From Acidobacteriaceae bacterium (GTDB taxonomy: Bacteria; Acidobacteriota; Terriglobia; Terriglobales; Acidobacteriaceae), in assembly GCA_003152695.1 (NCBI GenBank), contig PMAT01000084.1, positions 42,201-106,200 of the forward strand: a DNA stretch of 64,000 bases. Direction: 5' to 3'. The notes beneath the pieces are model-generated. The model made no database searches and was not told the DNA's origin. It saw nothing but the letters and a program-made list of their open reading frames with translations. Below are positions 25,499 to 34,498 of this stretch, one piece after another; position 1 is the first letter of the stretch, and every line of letters starts with the position of its first letter. The position numbers were made by a program, and so were the translations under genes.

Positions 25499-26806
25499 GT
25501 GACGGATCTGCTTCCAACGCAGAAACAGAGTTTGAAGCGCTTCGGAAGGGCCGATGAAGGGCAAGCTCTGGTGCTGACCGCTTTGGCGCTGATTGTCCTG
25601 ATGCTGATGGCTGGCCTGGGTGTCGATGTCGGGTACCTACGCTACCAGAAGCAGCAGATGCAGAAGGCGGCCGACGCCGGCGCCATCGCCGGGGCCTCCG
25701 CGCTGATCTACAGCGGATCAGCTGTACAAGTTATTAACGCCGCGCAGAACGATACCTCTGCCAATGGGTTTACCAACGGGCAGAGCGGCGTGACCGTTAC
25801 GGTCAACACTCCTCCTCAGACTGCGGGCGATCCGTTTCAGGGTCACGAAGGCTATGTGGAAGTGATTGTTGCCCAGACCCGGCCGACTTTCTTCATGCGG
25901 GTCGGCGGCGTCGATACGGTGAACGTTCGCGGCCGGGCGGTGGCTTCCGCAGTAGCGCCCGGGTCGGGGTGTATCTATGCCTTAGCCCCCAGTGGCTCAA
26001 ATACGTTTGATGCGCAGGGGAACATCGACATCTCGTCTGCATGTGGCATTTACATTGATTCTAGTGACTCAGCGGCGTTGAACACAACGGGAGGCGCTGG
26101 TAGGTTATATTCCTCCTATATTGGCATCGTTGGCCTCTGCGATGACGGAAGCTGCGCCTCATGGGTTGTTAGTCAGAACTCCTCAGGACAACTGCCGGTG
26201 ACTGGCATGGCCCCATTCACTGATCCGTTGTCCAATGTGTGCTCCACAACCCGCAGCTGTCCAGAGCTAAAGCCGGTGACGCCATGCATTAATTGGGACG
26301 GCAAGTCGCCGGTTAATCCAGGCACCTATTGTGGGATCTCGATCTCCGGCAGCGGCACGTACAACTTCAAGCCAGGCGTTTATATTCTGCTGGGTGGCGG
26401 CCTGAACGCCAGTGGTTCGGCCTCATTAAACGGCACCGGAGTGACCTTTTACAATACCTACGACGGAATGCACCCGTACGGCGGTGTCTCGATCGGAGGC
26501 GCCGTCACGACGAATTTCTCCGCTCCCACGAGTGGCGATCTCGAGGGAATGCTCTTCTTTCAAAACCGTTCCGTACCCGTCGGCTCTCAATCGAGCACCT
26601 TCGGTGGTAGTAGCGCGCAGGTTTACACAGGGGCACTCTATTTTCCGACCACCGCTGTCGAATATAAGGGGACTCCCTCTTTATCGACTCTTTCCATGAT
26701 TCTGGTTGGGTACACATTAGAATTCAGGGGAAATGCCACGATCCAGCAGTACACTTTCTTCCCCGGCGGTGGAGGGCCAATTACTACTGCGGTCCTGGCC
26801 GAGTGA
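25499..26806 (+). CDS. TadG-like (Tad_N) surface protein
   Basis: The GTG start at 25499 has a perfect GGAGGT six bases upstream. 435 residues. The N-terminus has EGQALVLTALALIVLMLMAG and GVDVGYLRYQKQQMQKAADA, the Tad_N signature. The rest is an exported Ser/Gly/Thr-rich domain with several Cys and repeated G-T/N turns, ending in FFPGGGGPITTAVLAE. No VWA MIDAS motif. First gene of a TadG-TadE-TadE cassette. Fragments of its 3' end recur at 28201-28615 and 28729-28779, and a very short one near 26855. Confidence 0.82.
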   Translation: MTDLLPTQKQSLKRFGRADEGQALVLTALALIVLMLMAGLGVDVGYLRYQKQQMQKAADAGAIAGASALIYSGSAVQVINAAQNDTSANGFTNGQSGVTVTVNTPPQTAGDPFQGHEGYVEVIVAQTRPTFFMRVGGVDTVNVRGRAVASAVAPGSGCIYALAPSGSNTFDAQGNIDISSACGIYIDSSDSAALNTTGGAGRLYSSYIGIVGLCDDGSCASWVVSQNSSGQLPVTGMAPFTDPLSNVCSTTRSCPELKPVTPCINWDGKSPVNPGTYCGISISGSGTYNFKPGVYILLGGGLNASGSASLNGTGVTFYNTYDGMHPYGGVSIGGAVTTNFSAPTSGDLEGMLFFQNRSVPVGSQSSTFGGSSAQVYTGALYFPTTAVEYKGTPSLSTLSMILVGYTLEFRGNATIQQYTFFPGGGGPITTAVLAE

Positions 26807-26887
26807 GTGCAAGGGGTATCTAGGGACGTTAAAGGGTCGCCGACCCATGCCGGGGTCCTGACCGAGTGAGTGAAACAGGTGAATCCG

Positions 26888-27445
26888 ATGGAACATGGGA
26901 CAGCACAGAGACACAAGAAAGAGGTGGGCCGTCTGCCTTTGCAGACTGTGCAGCAACCCAAGACCGCTGAGTCTGGGCAGACCTTGGTGGAGTTTGCCTT
27001 GATGCTACCGTTCATGCTGCTGCTCTTGCTGGGAATCGTAGAAATTGGGCGGGCGACTTTTATTACCATTACGGTGAGCAACGCGGCTACCGCAGGCGCC
27101 CAGTATGGTTCTCAAAACTCTGCCACTGCGTCGGATTTTGTCGGCATGCAAAAGGCAGCCCTATGCGATGCTAATGGCGACGTCGCCGGCGTTTGCACGG
27201 CAGGTATTCTTACTCAAACGCCGGGTGCGACGAATTTCTGTGAATGCGATACCGGATCGGGAACTTCCTGCTTGACCAGCGCCGGCAACAACGCGCCGGC
27301 TTGCTCGGGATTTGTCTGCGGCGGTACAGTCGTCGAGTGCGTCCACGTTACTACTTACGCAAACTTCAGCCCATTGTTTCACTATCCGGGGTTGCCCGCG
27401 ACGTATTCTGCCCACGGGGACTCGGTCCAGAGGGTGCGGAAGTAG
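26888..27445 (+). CDS. TadE-like pseudopilin, cassette copy 1
   Basis: ATG 26888 with AGGTGA upstream; a GTG at 26870 is an alternative. About 185 residues. SGQTLVEFALMLPFMLLLLL and GIVEIGRATFITITVS give the prepilin-like helix, followed by a Cys-rich secreted part (ECDTGSGTSC). It has a close paralogue at 28798-29367, sharing the N-terminal PLQT...QPKTAESGQTL and the C-terminal HYPGLP. Confidence 0.85.
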   Translation: MEHGTAQRHKKEVGRLPLQTVQQPKTAESGQTLVEFALMLPFMLLLLLGIVEIGRATFITITVSNAATAGAQYGSQNSATASDFVGMQKAALCDANGDVAGVCTAGILTQTPGATNFCECDTGSGTSCLTSAGNNAPACSGFVCGGTVVECVHVTTYANFSPLFHYPGLPATYSAHGDSVQRVRK

Positions 27446-27503
27446 CAGATCAAGCGTTAGGGGTTGCTAGCGGCAACGGCTATATGCCTCTTGCAAAGGA
27501 GTG

Positions 27504-27983
27504 ATGATAGTGCGAAGCGTCAGACAAAGAAAAGGAGAGGCCGGTAGTGCGCTGGTAGAGTTCGCACTCGCAACCGTGCTGATCCTTACCGTCCTGTTCG
27601 GAATCGTAGAGATGGGCCGGGCGCTTTACTGCTTTGATTGGGTATCGGATGCGGCACGACGAGGCTCGCGCTACGCGATGGTGAGAGGGCAAACGTCCTG
27701 CAATGGCTCGCCGCATTTGACGGACTGTGAAGCCGCTCCAGGTACCCCTTCAACTCCCGGTACAATTGCCTATTATGTCGTGGGTAATGGGTTCGGAATT
27801 GATAGGAATGCGGTCATCTTGACCGCCACCTGCTGGCCGAACACCCACCCCTCCCCAGCGCCTTGTCCCACTGGCACAACCGTCATAGTCACGGTGAGGT
27901 ATCCGTTTGAATTCATCTTACCCTTCCTGCCCCACCAGCCATGGAACATGACGAGTAGTTCGGCGAGGGTAGTCGCACAGTAG
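27504..27983 (+). CDS. TadE-like pseudopilin, second gene of cassette copy 1
   Basis: The start may be GTG 27501, ATG 27504 or GTG 27510; AAAGGAG at 27495-27501 fits the last best. About 159 residues: GSALVEFALATVLILTVLFG then IVEMGRALYCFDW, and a secreted part with Pro/Cys. The paralogue at 29461 has kept the same start region but has a broken end. The bases after this gene (ACGTGCTGAGAATTTC) also recur after the paralogue, showing that the whole block was duplicated. Confidence 0.82.
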   Translation: MIVRSVRQRKGEAGSALVEFALATVLILTVLFGIVEMGRALYCFDWVSDAARRGSRYAMVRGQTSCNGSPHLTDCEAAPGTPSTPGTIAYYVVGNGFGIDRNAVILTATCWPNTHPSPAPCPTGTTVIVTVRYPFEFILPFLPHQPWNMTSSSARVVAQ

Positions 27984-28200
27984 AGCACGGCTGCAATAGA
28001 ACGTGCTGAGAATTTCAGGCTGGAGATTGCGACTCTCAAAACACGGCTTACCGGCATCCGCACATTAACGGCCCCCGCTCGCCACACTTCCGCATACCCT
28101 CCAAAGATCGGCTCTCTGCCCGGGAACGGGTTTTTCCAAGTCTTTCCCTCAGCATTGAGGTGAGCAAAGTGTGAGCGGCTCTGATATGGCACGATTGTGC

Positions 28201-28615
28201 CCGTAACGGCGGAGCAAAGGCCAATGGCACGGGGGTGACGTTTTACAACACTGTCAATGTTGGCGATGCTCCGGCATACGGCGCTATTTCAATCACCGGC
28301 GGAAGCCACACATCACTTTCTGCCCCCACCAGCGGCCCGCTCGAGGGCATACTGTTTTTTCAAGCCCGCAATCTCCCGGCACAGTACGTCTATACGGTTA
28401 ACGACACCATCTCGGGCAACAGTAGCACGAATTTCGTGGGAGCGCTCTACTTTCCGCTGACGAAACAGTTGAACTACACGGGAGGGAGCTTAGCAACTGC
28501 TTACACAGTCATTGTAGCCTACGACCTTACTATCACGGGCAACAGCATGGTCAATGACGACTATTCAACCATCGGCGGAATCTCGCCGATCCATAGTGCG
28601 GTGCTGGTCCAGTAA
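28201..28615 (+). pseudogene. Truncated copy of TadG-like gene (3' part only)
   Basis: The frame reads NGTGVTFYNTVN, APTSGPLEGILFFQARN and NFVGALYFPLTKQLNYTG, ending SPIHSAVLVQ, and aligns with the last about 130 residues of the protein at 25499-26806. The 5' two thirds, including the membrane anchor, are missing, so it is a remnant. The 200 bases before it hold no coding sequence. Confidence 0.75.
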
Positions 28616-28728
28616 GTGGAACTGCTGGCTGGGAGTAGCTTCAAATCTAGCCGACGGCGCTCATCCGGCGACACCCCGTTGGCACAACTGAGGACGAGTT
28701 CCAATACTGCTTAAGATGCCTTGGGTGG

Positions 28729-28779
28729 ATCTTTCCCGGTGGAGGCCCGCCGATCCATAGTGCGGCCCTGGCCGAATGA
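28729..28779 (+). pseudogene. Second short remnant of the TadG-like 3' end
   Basis: Seventeen codons, IFPGGGPPIHSAALAE and a stop, match the very end of the intact protein (FFPGGGGPITTAVLAE). It lies between the first remnant and the duplicated TadE gene, showing at least two rounds of duplication or slippage. Confidence 0.65.
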
Positions 28780-28797
28780 GTGGATGAGGTGGATCAA

Positions 28798-29367
28798 ATG
28801 GAACGGACAGAAATGAGACAAACGAAAGGGGCGTGCTGTCTGCCTTTGCAGACGGCACGGCAGCCCAAGACCGCCGAGTCTGGACAGACCCTGATGGAGT
28901 TTGCGTTGCTGCTGCCGTTCATGATGTTGCTGTTGCTTGGAATCGCAGAACTCGGGCGGGCGGCGTTTATCTCCATCACTGTAAGCAGGGCGGCGACGGC
29001 GGGCGCCGCGTATGGTGCCCAAAACTCTGCCACGGCGTCACAGACTGGACCTGGTACTCCCCTCGCGATGAACATGCCAGAAGCAGCCTTCTGCGACGCC
29101 AATGGCGACAACGGTCGCACTTGCGCCAGCGGCATTCTCACGCAAGCACCCGTTGCGCAGAATGGTTGCACTTGCGATACCGGAACTGGGACATCCTGCC
29201 ATCCCTTTCCCGGCCCGAATAACTGCTCGTACTATTCCTGCGCTGGCCAGATTGTTGAGTGCGTCAGAGTTACTACCCACGCAGACTTTAGTCCGTTGTT
29301 TCACTATCCGGGACTGCCTACCACGTTTCAGGCCAACGGGACTTCAATCATGCGGGTGCGGCGTTAG
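28798..29367 (+). CDS. TadE-like pseudopilin, cassette copy 2
   Basis: ATG 28798 with GAGGTGG upstream; GTG 28780 is possible. About 189 residues. SGQTLMEFALLLPFMMLLLL and GIAELGRAAFISITVS correspond to the gene at 26888, with the same Cys-rich secreted part (TCDTGTGTSC). Intact, so the cell probably makes both versions. Confidence 0.84.
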   Translation: MERTEMRQTKGACCLPLQTARQPKTAESGQTLMEFALLLPFMMLLLLGIAELGRAAFISITVSRAATAGAAYGAQNSATASQTGPGTPLAMNMPEAAFCDANGDNGRTCASGILTQAPVAQNGCTCDTGTGTSCHPFPGPNNCSYYSCAGQIVECVRVTTHADFSPLFHYPGLPTTFQANGTSIMRVRR

Positions 29368-29460
29368 ATCGAGCGCTATGAGATCAATCCGCCATCAACG
29401 ACGCTGGGCATCTTGGTGCGGCTGTTCGTCGATGTTTATAAGCTTGGTGAAGGAGTTATG

Positions 29461-29919
29461 ATGATGCAAAGCGTCAGACAGAAAAACGGAGAGGCGGGTA
29501 GTGCACTCGTAGAGTTCGCACTCGCAACTATAGTAATGCTCGTCGTACTGTTCGGAATCATAGACATGGGCCGGGCAGCTTTTGCCTATGATTGGGTGTC
29601 GAATACGGCGCGAACGGCCACGCGCTACGCGATGGTGAGAGGAACCTCCTGCTCGACCCTGTTGAGCGGTTGTAATGTAGGGCCCCCGCAGGGAGGCTAT
29701 GAAACTGACGTTCGGGCCTATGTCAATAGTCAGGCGATCGGAATCGATACAAGTAAGGTCACCGTCACTGCCAACTGCGAGCCATGCACGGAACCTTCCT
29801 GTCCCCTACCTTGCGCTCCTAGCAATCAGGTCGTTGTCCACGTGAAATATGTGTTTCATGAACAGCGAATCGGCAATGACCGTCTCACAGTAGCGCGCCG
29901 CGGCCATCGAACGTGCTGA
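29461..29919 (+). CDS. TadE-like pseudopilin, cassette copy 2, with altered C-terminus
   Basis: Three ATGs in a row at 29458-29466 follow AAGGAG. About 152 residues. GSALVEFALATIVMLVVLFG then IIDMGRAAFAYDW. Relative to its paralogue at 27504 it has lost 38 bases near the 3' end (after GTGTTT at about 29856). That shifts the frame so the last about 15 residues are unrelated. In the ancestral frame the bases still read MNSESAMTVSQ followed by a stop, matching MTSSSARVVAQ of the paralogue. It may be partly inactive. Confidence 0.72.
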   Translation: MMQSVRQKNGEAGSALVEFALATIVMLVVLFGIIDMGRAAFAYDWVSNTARTATRYAMVRGTSCSTLLSGCNVGPPQGGYETDVRAYVNSQAIGIDTSKVTVTANCEPCTEPSCPLPCAPSNQVVVHVKYVFHEQRIGNDRLTVARRGHRTC

Positions 29920-30037
29920 GAATTTCGGGAGCGAGATTGCGCCTGTCTAACGACGGCTGGCCGGTATCTGCGCATTACATTCTGCCCCACTGGACACCCC
30001 TGGCAGAGCGGCAAAGAAAAATGGGGCAACGCAAGCG

Positions 30038-30493
30038 CTATGCCAACATTTCGTCGATTATTTTCTGACCTAACTGTTCCGCCGTATAATAGTCCTCGCC
30101 CATGGCCGCGAGTACGGCTCCGTCAGCCGTGAGAATCAACCGGATAGCTTGTGCAGCAGCGGGCGCACCGGAATCCATATTCAACCCCAGGGAACTGGTT
30201 CTTTCCTGGTAGTTCAGCTCAGCCATGCTCTCTTGGGCGCGTGTAGGTCGAGCTAGTATCTTAAGGTTACGGCTGCCATTACCTCCCACCACGCTCACGG
30301 CCAGCACATGACTGCCAAAGCTATTATTAAATTTCACCTCGATGTTTTGGAACCAACCAAAAAGTTCTTGGCAAAATTGGCTGCCCAGCCTGCGTTTCAG
30401 CGCCTCTTCATGAGCCAACCGTTCTTCCCGAGCCCGCTGGACCTGATACTTCTTCTTCGTCCTCTGTACGGCCTTGTCGAGCCAATCGGTCAT
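30038..30493 (-). CDS. Conserved hypothetical protein, paralogue of the one at 13241
   Basis: 151 residues, soluble, starting MTDWLDKAVQRTKKKYQ, with EVKFN, LARPTRAQE and ending EQLGQKIIDEMLA. It gives the proper length for the family, unlike the extended copy at 13241. No known domain was recognised. It lies between the TadE cassettes and the Tad operon, 246 bases after the DUF192 gene in the direction of transcription. Confidence 0.7.
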   Translation of the reverse strand: MTDWLDKAVQRTKKKYQVQRAREERLAHEEALKRRLGSQFCQELFGWFQNIEVKFNNSFGSHVLAVSVVGGNGSRNLKILARPTRAQESMAELNYQERTSSLGLNMDSGAPAAAQAIRLILTADGAVLAAMGEDYYTAEQLGQKIIDEMLA

Positions 30494-30739
30494 TTCGAGA
30501 AGACTCCTGGTGGAACTCCCAAGACAAATAGGGTGAACCGTCGCTTGCGTTCAAGCTGCGAACCGAGTCGGAAGAGACTAATGCGGGTTTCAAGGCTGGC
30601 GTTCCGCGATGGGGTGGAGTATCTGACGTTTCCCCTCGCGGTTGCTCAATTGGAAGCTGGCATACTACTACTGCTCGTTCTTAACACCAATTCCCGGAGG
30701 GCAATCGTTCAATTGTCATTTCGGAAGGGGTCGATCCAT

Positions 30740-31099
30740 TCACTCCGTCAACGATAATTGGTCCCCGACCACAGTTGAGGTTTCAGCGATAACACCCGCA
30801 GGCAGTTCCAGAACACAACGCGCCTTCCAATGAATCCCGGTCATGCGAAAGGGGACCATCGCAGGGCATAAATGGATCACTTGCCAGTTGCGGTCCACGA
30901 AAACAACATCGATCGCGAACCGCATGGCTACCGTATGTATCGCTTGCGATGGAATGATGAGCAGACCCGTACCGGGTTCGAGTCCGCGTTTGCCCAATAA
31001 TCCCACCAGCCGGCGCAGACTCGTCCCAGCGACCGTAATCTGCTCGCCAAGCACGGTGTTCCTGGTCGTATTCAGAACTGCGACCGCCTCCGCTTCCAT
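30740..31099 (-). CDS. DUF192 family protein
   Basis: 119 residues, with the family core LVGLLGKRGLEPGTGLLI, then AIHTVAMRFAIDVVFVD and VLELPAGVIAET. DUF192 proteins form a small beta-barrel fold of unknown function. Here it lacks the usual signal peptide. Its ATG overlaps the area just after the stop of the small membrane gene (1 base gap), so it is likely the last gene of the Tad operon. Confidence 0.85.
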   Translation of the reverse strand: MEAEAVAVLNTTRNTVLGEQITVAGTSLRRLVGLLGKRGLEPGTGLLIIPSQAIHTVAMRFAIDVVFVDRNWQVIHLCPAMVPFRMTGIHWKARCVLELPAGVIAETSTVVGDQLSLTE

Positions 31100-31100
31100 A

Positions 31101-31220
31101 CTACTTTCTCGGAGTCATGCGCTTTCCCGCGCTCATACGTTTCCGTCTGGCCACTATGACCGCCAGTATAATCAAGGCAAGCACTCCCGCCACAACCCGA
31201 ATCATCATCACGTTATCCAT
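31101..31220 (-). CDS. 39-residue single-helix membrane protein
   Basis: The ATG is the complement of 31218-31220, with GAGAGG nine bases upstream; the stop is at 31101-31103. The peptide has one hydrophobic helix (VVAGVLALIILAVIVA) followed by a strongly basic tail (RRKRMSAGKRMTPRK). It lies between TadC and DUF192 with tight spacing, so it is probably translated as part of the Tad operon. No named family was recognised. Confidence 0.6.
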   Translation of the reverse strand: MDNVMMIRVVAGVLALIILAVIVARRKRMSAGKRMTPRK

Positions 31221-31243
31221 ATCGTATCGCCTCTCAGTTGTTA

Positions 31244-32164
31244 TCAGCCAAAACTTTCGAACATCTTCATCATGGTAAGTATGGCCGGTCCAAGCACCAC
31301 CACAAAAAGTGCAGGGAAAATGAAGATGGCCAAGGGAAAGATCAGTTTTATGGTGGTCTTAGCCGCCTGCTCTTCCGCCAGCATCATGCGCTTGGTCCGC
31401 AAGCCGTCGGCAAACGTTGAGAGCGCGCGAGCAATCGGCGTTCCCAGCCGCTCGGTTTGTACCAGCATGGCGACGAACTGGCGAATGGTATCGAGATCCA
31501 CCCGATCGGCCATGCTCCGCCAGGCATCAAGGCGCGGTTTGCCGGCGCGCTGCTCGCGGCCAATTATGATAAGTTCTTCACTCAGTGCCGGGTGGATAAG
31601 CTCTATTTCGCTGGCGATTCTGATCACAGCCTGGTCTATGCCCAAGCCTGCTTCCATACATATCACCAGCAGATCCAGTGCGTCGGGTAGGGCCTTGCCA
31701 ATTTTTTCCTTGCGCTTGGCGATTGCATAAAACAGCCACAGGTCGGGTACAAAGAACCCCGCCACAGCGAAAAAAATAGCGTAAATGAGGAAGTTCTGCA
31801 TTCCGCCAAAGGTGGCGAGCATTACCCCGACGATGGGAGCCAGCAGCTTTACACTCAGAAAGGTATCGGCGTCTTCGGGTTTGCGATAGCCGGCAACGCT
31901 CAGACGGAATGACAACTCTTCATCATTCGATCGCAGCCAATCGCGGAAAGGCGCTAGCGGGCGCGTAACCAGCGCAAGCATATCTTGCATCTGATAGTCA
32001 GAAGGGGGGGGGGCTGTGGCATCGTAGCCAGCACGAGACCGCGACTGCAATGCCGCAAGCCGACTCTCCGTCGCCGAAGTCTTTCCGGAGAACAGCAGAA
32101 GAAGCAGCGCGCTTGCCGCAAACAGTGCAAGGGCCGCGAAAATCGCAATCAATATTGACGTCAT
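31244..32164 (-). CDS. tadC: Tad pilus inner membrane protein TadC
   Basis: 306 residues, type II secretion F-domain (GspF-like) with LLVICMEAGLGIDQAVIRIA and three to four membrane segments, ending FALVLGPAILTMMK-like. TadC pairs with TadB to form the inner membrane platform of the pilus machine. The start lies 1 base from the TadB stop. A run of ten G on the plus strand (ten C in the gene) at 32004-32013 lies in the N-terminal third. Confidence 0.92.
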   Translation of the reverse strand: MTSILIAIFAALALFAASALLLLLFSGKTSATESRLAALQSRSRAGYDATAPPPSDYQMQDMLALVTRPLAPFRDWLRSNDEELSFRLSVAGYRKPEDADTFLSVKLLAPIVGVMLATFGGMQNFLIYAIFFAVAGFFVPDLWLFYAIAKRKEKIGKALPDALDLLVICMEAGLGIDQAVIRIASEIELIHPALSEELIIIGREQRAGKPRLDAWRSMADRVDLDTIRQFVAMLVQTERLGTPIARALSTFADGLRTKRMMLAEEQAAKTTIKLIFPLAIFIFPALFVVVLGPAILTMMKMFESFG

Positions 32165-32165
32165 A

Positions 32166-33122
32166 TCAGTACTTGATCTTAATGATCCGCCGTATAAAGT
32201 AGGCCCCCAGCGCCATGCTTACCAAGGTTCCATAAACCATGATCCGGCCAGTGTCGGTCTCGAACAACGGGGCGGTGTAGCCGGGCCTAATAAGATTCAA
32301 AAGAACGAAGGCGATGAACGGCAGCGCGAGGAGTATACCCCCGGTCATGCGGCCTTGTGCGGTATACACTTTCACTTTTTGCTGCAGATGGATCCGTGCT
32401 CGCAGCAGGGCTGCGGTCTTGTCCAGCAACTCAGCAAGATTTCCTCCGGTTTCCCTTTGCAGGAGAATCGCAGAGATAAGAAACTGCAGGTCCTGTAAGG
32501 GAAATCTCCGGAAAAGGTTTAGCATCGCTTCGCGAAATGGCAACCCGAAATTCATTTCATCGGCGCAACGGCGAAATTCCGGCCCCAGTGGATCGGAAAT
32601 TTCCTCGGCGACTGTGACCATGGCCATCGGCAGCGACTGTCCGGCACGAAGCGAGCGAGCGATCAAGTCGACCGCCTCGGGAAGCAGCAAATTAAACCGC
32701 CGGAAGCGGACCGAACGCCTATACCGCAACCAAGCCAGGGGAGCCAAACCCAGCAACAGCCCTGGAATCCATCCCGCAAAACCCGCAGGTATCCAATAGT
32801 GGCCGACGATCGAACCTACTAACATCAGGCATGCAGAAAAGAAGAAGAAGCGGCCAACCGTCCATGACACCTTGGCCTGCTCCAGCAATAAATGCAGCTG
32901 CAGTGCGGCCTTCGTATCGCGCAGGAAGCGATCGACCCATTCAATGCGGCTGAAGGTGACCTGCCTTACGATCTCCGCCTCGGGTCCATCCCCCGTGGGG
33001 TGGCGATCCAACCTGCTAAGCCGCTGCTGGATTCGTTTGTCGGCTTCGGAAGGCTCGGTGAAATAAGCCAGCGTAGCGAACACGAACACCAGAACAATCA
33101 GGAAGACGGTGATCATGGACAT
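32166..33122 (-). CDS. tadB: Tad pilus inner membrane protein TadB
   Basis: 318 residues with a GspF-like domain: PEAVDLIARSLRAGQSLPMA, RFPLQDLQFLISAILLQRETGGN and VKVYTAQGRMTGGILLALPF. N-terminal helix (MSMITVFLIVLVFVFATLAY). It partners TadC and receives force from the CpaF ATPase. 12 bases after the CpaF stop. Confidence 0.93.
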   Translation of the reverse strand: MSMITVFLIVLVFVFATLAYFTEPSEADKRIQQRLSRLDRHPTGDGPEAEIVRQVTFSRIEWVDRFLRDTKAALQLHLLLEQAKVSWTVGRFFFFSACLMLVGSIVGHYWIPAGFAGWIPGLLLGLAPLAWLRYRRSVRFRRFNLLLPEAVDLIARSLRAGQSLPMAMVTVAEEISDPLGPEFRRCADEMNFGLPFREAMLNLFRRFPLQDLQFLISAILLQRETGGNLAELLDKTAALLRARIHLQQKVKVYTAQGRMTGGILLALPFIAFVLLNLIRPGYTAPLFETDTGRIMVYGTLVSMALGAYFIRRIIKIKY

Positions 33123-33134
33123 AAGTCGCTCCGC

Positions 33135-34490
33135 CTATACCTCAAACGAGTGTTCAAAGACGCTGGCCGGGAGGATGATCCCAGCTTTCTTCAGCCGATC
33201 GGCGAACTTGGGAGACACACCGGTCGCCCTAAATCTTCCCATCACCCGTCCGCTGACGTCGATGCCCAGCTTTTCGAAGATAAAGATGTCTTGCATGGCC
33301 ACCACGTCGCCGGTCATGCCGGTAATTTCCGTGACGTAGGTGATGCGACGCGTACCGTCGCTCATGCGAGCGATCTGCACCACCAGGGCGATCGCCGATG
33401 CGATCTGCTGCCGCATGGCTTTCTCCGGGAGATTAAGGTTGGACATCAAGGCCATGGTTTCCAAGCGGGCCACGGCATCACGGGGAGTGTTGGCGTGAAT
33501 CGTGGTCAGCGATCCATCATGCCCGGTGTTCATCGCCTGCAACATGTCGAGAGCTTCCTCGCCACGCACTTCGCCAACGATTATCCGGTCCGGCCGCATA
33601 CGCAAGGCGTTGATGACCAGTTCGCGCTGACGCACCGCTCCTTTCCCCTCCACGTTAGGGGGACGGCATTCCAGGCGAACCACGTGTTCCTGTTGCAGTT
33701 GCAGTTCGGCAGAATCTTCTATGGTGACGATGCGTTCGGATTCGCTAATGTACCCGCTCAACACGTTCAACAGCGTCGTCTTTCCGGCGCCGGTGCCGCC
33801 GGAAACGACGATGTTGAGTTTGGCTCGGACGGCGGCCTTCAAGGCCTCAAAAATCGGAGCAGTGACGGTACGATTGGCCAGTATCTGCTCGGCCCCAATG
33901 GGGATTTTGCCGAACCGGCGAATCGAGAGAATCGGGCCGTCGACCGCCAGCGGGGGAATGATGACATTGACGCGCGAGCCATCGGCCAAGCGCGCATCGC
34001 ACATGGGCGAGGATTCGTCTACGCGCCTGCCAACCTGGGACACGATCTTATCGATAATGTGGCTAAGGTGGGCGTCATCCTTAAAAACCACATTGGTCTT
34101 CTCCAGGCGTCCGGCGCGCTCGACATATACTTTTCTGTACGTGTTCACCAGGATGTCGTTGATCGTGACATCCTGAAGCAAGGGCTCAAGCGGCCCTAGG
34201 CCGAAGACTTCGTGCAACACCTCACGCGAGAGGCGGTCCCTCTCACTGGTACTAAGAGGGGTTTCCAACTCCACGATGAGGTCTTGAATCACTTGCTGTA
34301 CTTGCGCGCGGGCCCGTACATCCTCGAGCGACGTGAGTTTCTCCAAGTCGATCTTGCCGAGCAACTCGCGATGCAGTGTAGTTTTCAGTTCCTGGTACGC
34401 TTTGGCGGAAACACCAATGCTGCGCGGCCCACTCCAGGTGCCACTGCCAACGCGCATATCAGGGCCAAAGGTCTTTGTGGTGTTAGCCAT
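33135..34490 (-). CDS. cpaF: Tad pilus assembly ATPase CpaF/TadA
   Basis: 451 residues: type II/IV secretion ATPase with Walker [17 protein letters not shown], Asp box [13 protein letters not shown], Walker B region [19 protein letters not shown], and His box [14 protein letters not shown]. It powers pilin polymerisation. 8 bases after the CpaE stop. It is complete and has no odd residues. Confidence 0.96.
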   Translation of the reverse strand: MANTTKTFGPDMRVGSGTWSGPRSIGVSAKAYQELKTTLHRELLGKIDLEKLTSLEDVRARAQVQQVIQDLIVELETPLSTSERDRLSREVLHEVFGLGPLEPLLQDVTINDILVNTYRKVYVERAGRLEKTNVVFKDDAHLSHIIDKIVSQVGRRVDESSPMCDARLADGSRVNVIIPPLAVDGPILSIRRFGKIPIGAEQILANRTVTAPIFEALKAAVRAKLNIVVSGGTGAGKTTLLNVLSGYISESERIVTIEDSAELQLQQEHVVRLECRPPNVEGKGAVRQRELVINALRMRPDRIIVGEVRGEEALDMLQAMNTGHDGSLTTIHANTPRDAVARLETMALMSNLNLPEKAMRQQIASAIALVVQIARMSDGTRRITYVTEITGMTGDVVAMQDIFIFEKLGIDVSGRVMGRFRATGVSPKFADRLKKAGIILPASVFEHSFEV

Positions 34491-34498
34491 TGAACTCC

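Noticed and set aside
30843-31730. Plus-strand frame of 295 codons across DUF192, the small membrane gene and tadC
   Set aside because: It spans three real minus-strand genes and reads as low-complexity Ser/Arg-rich sequence.
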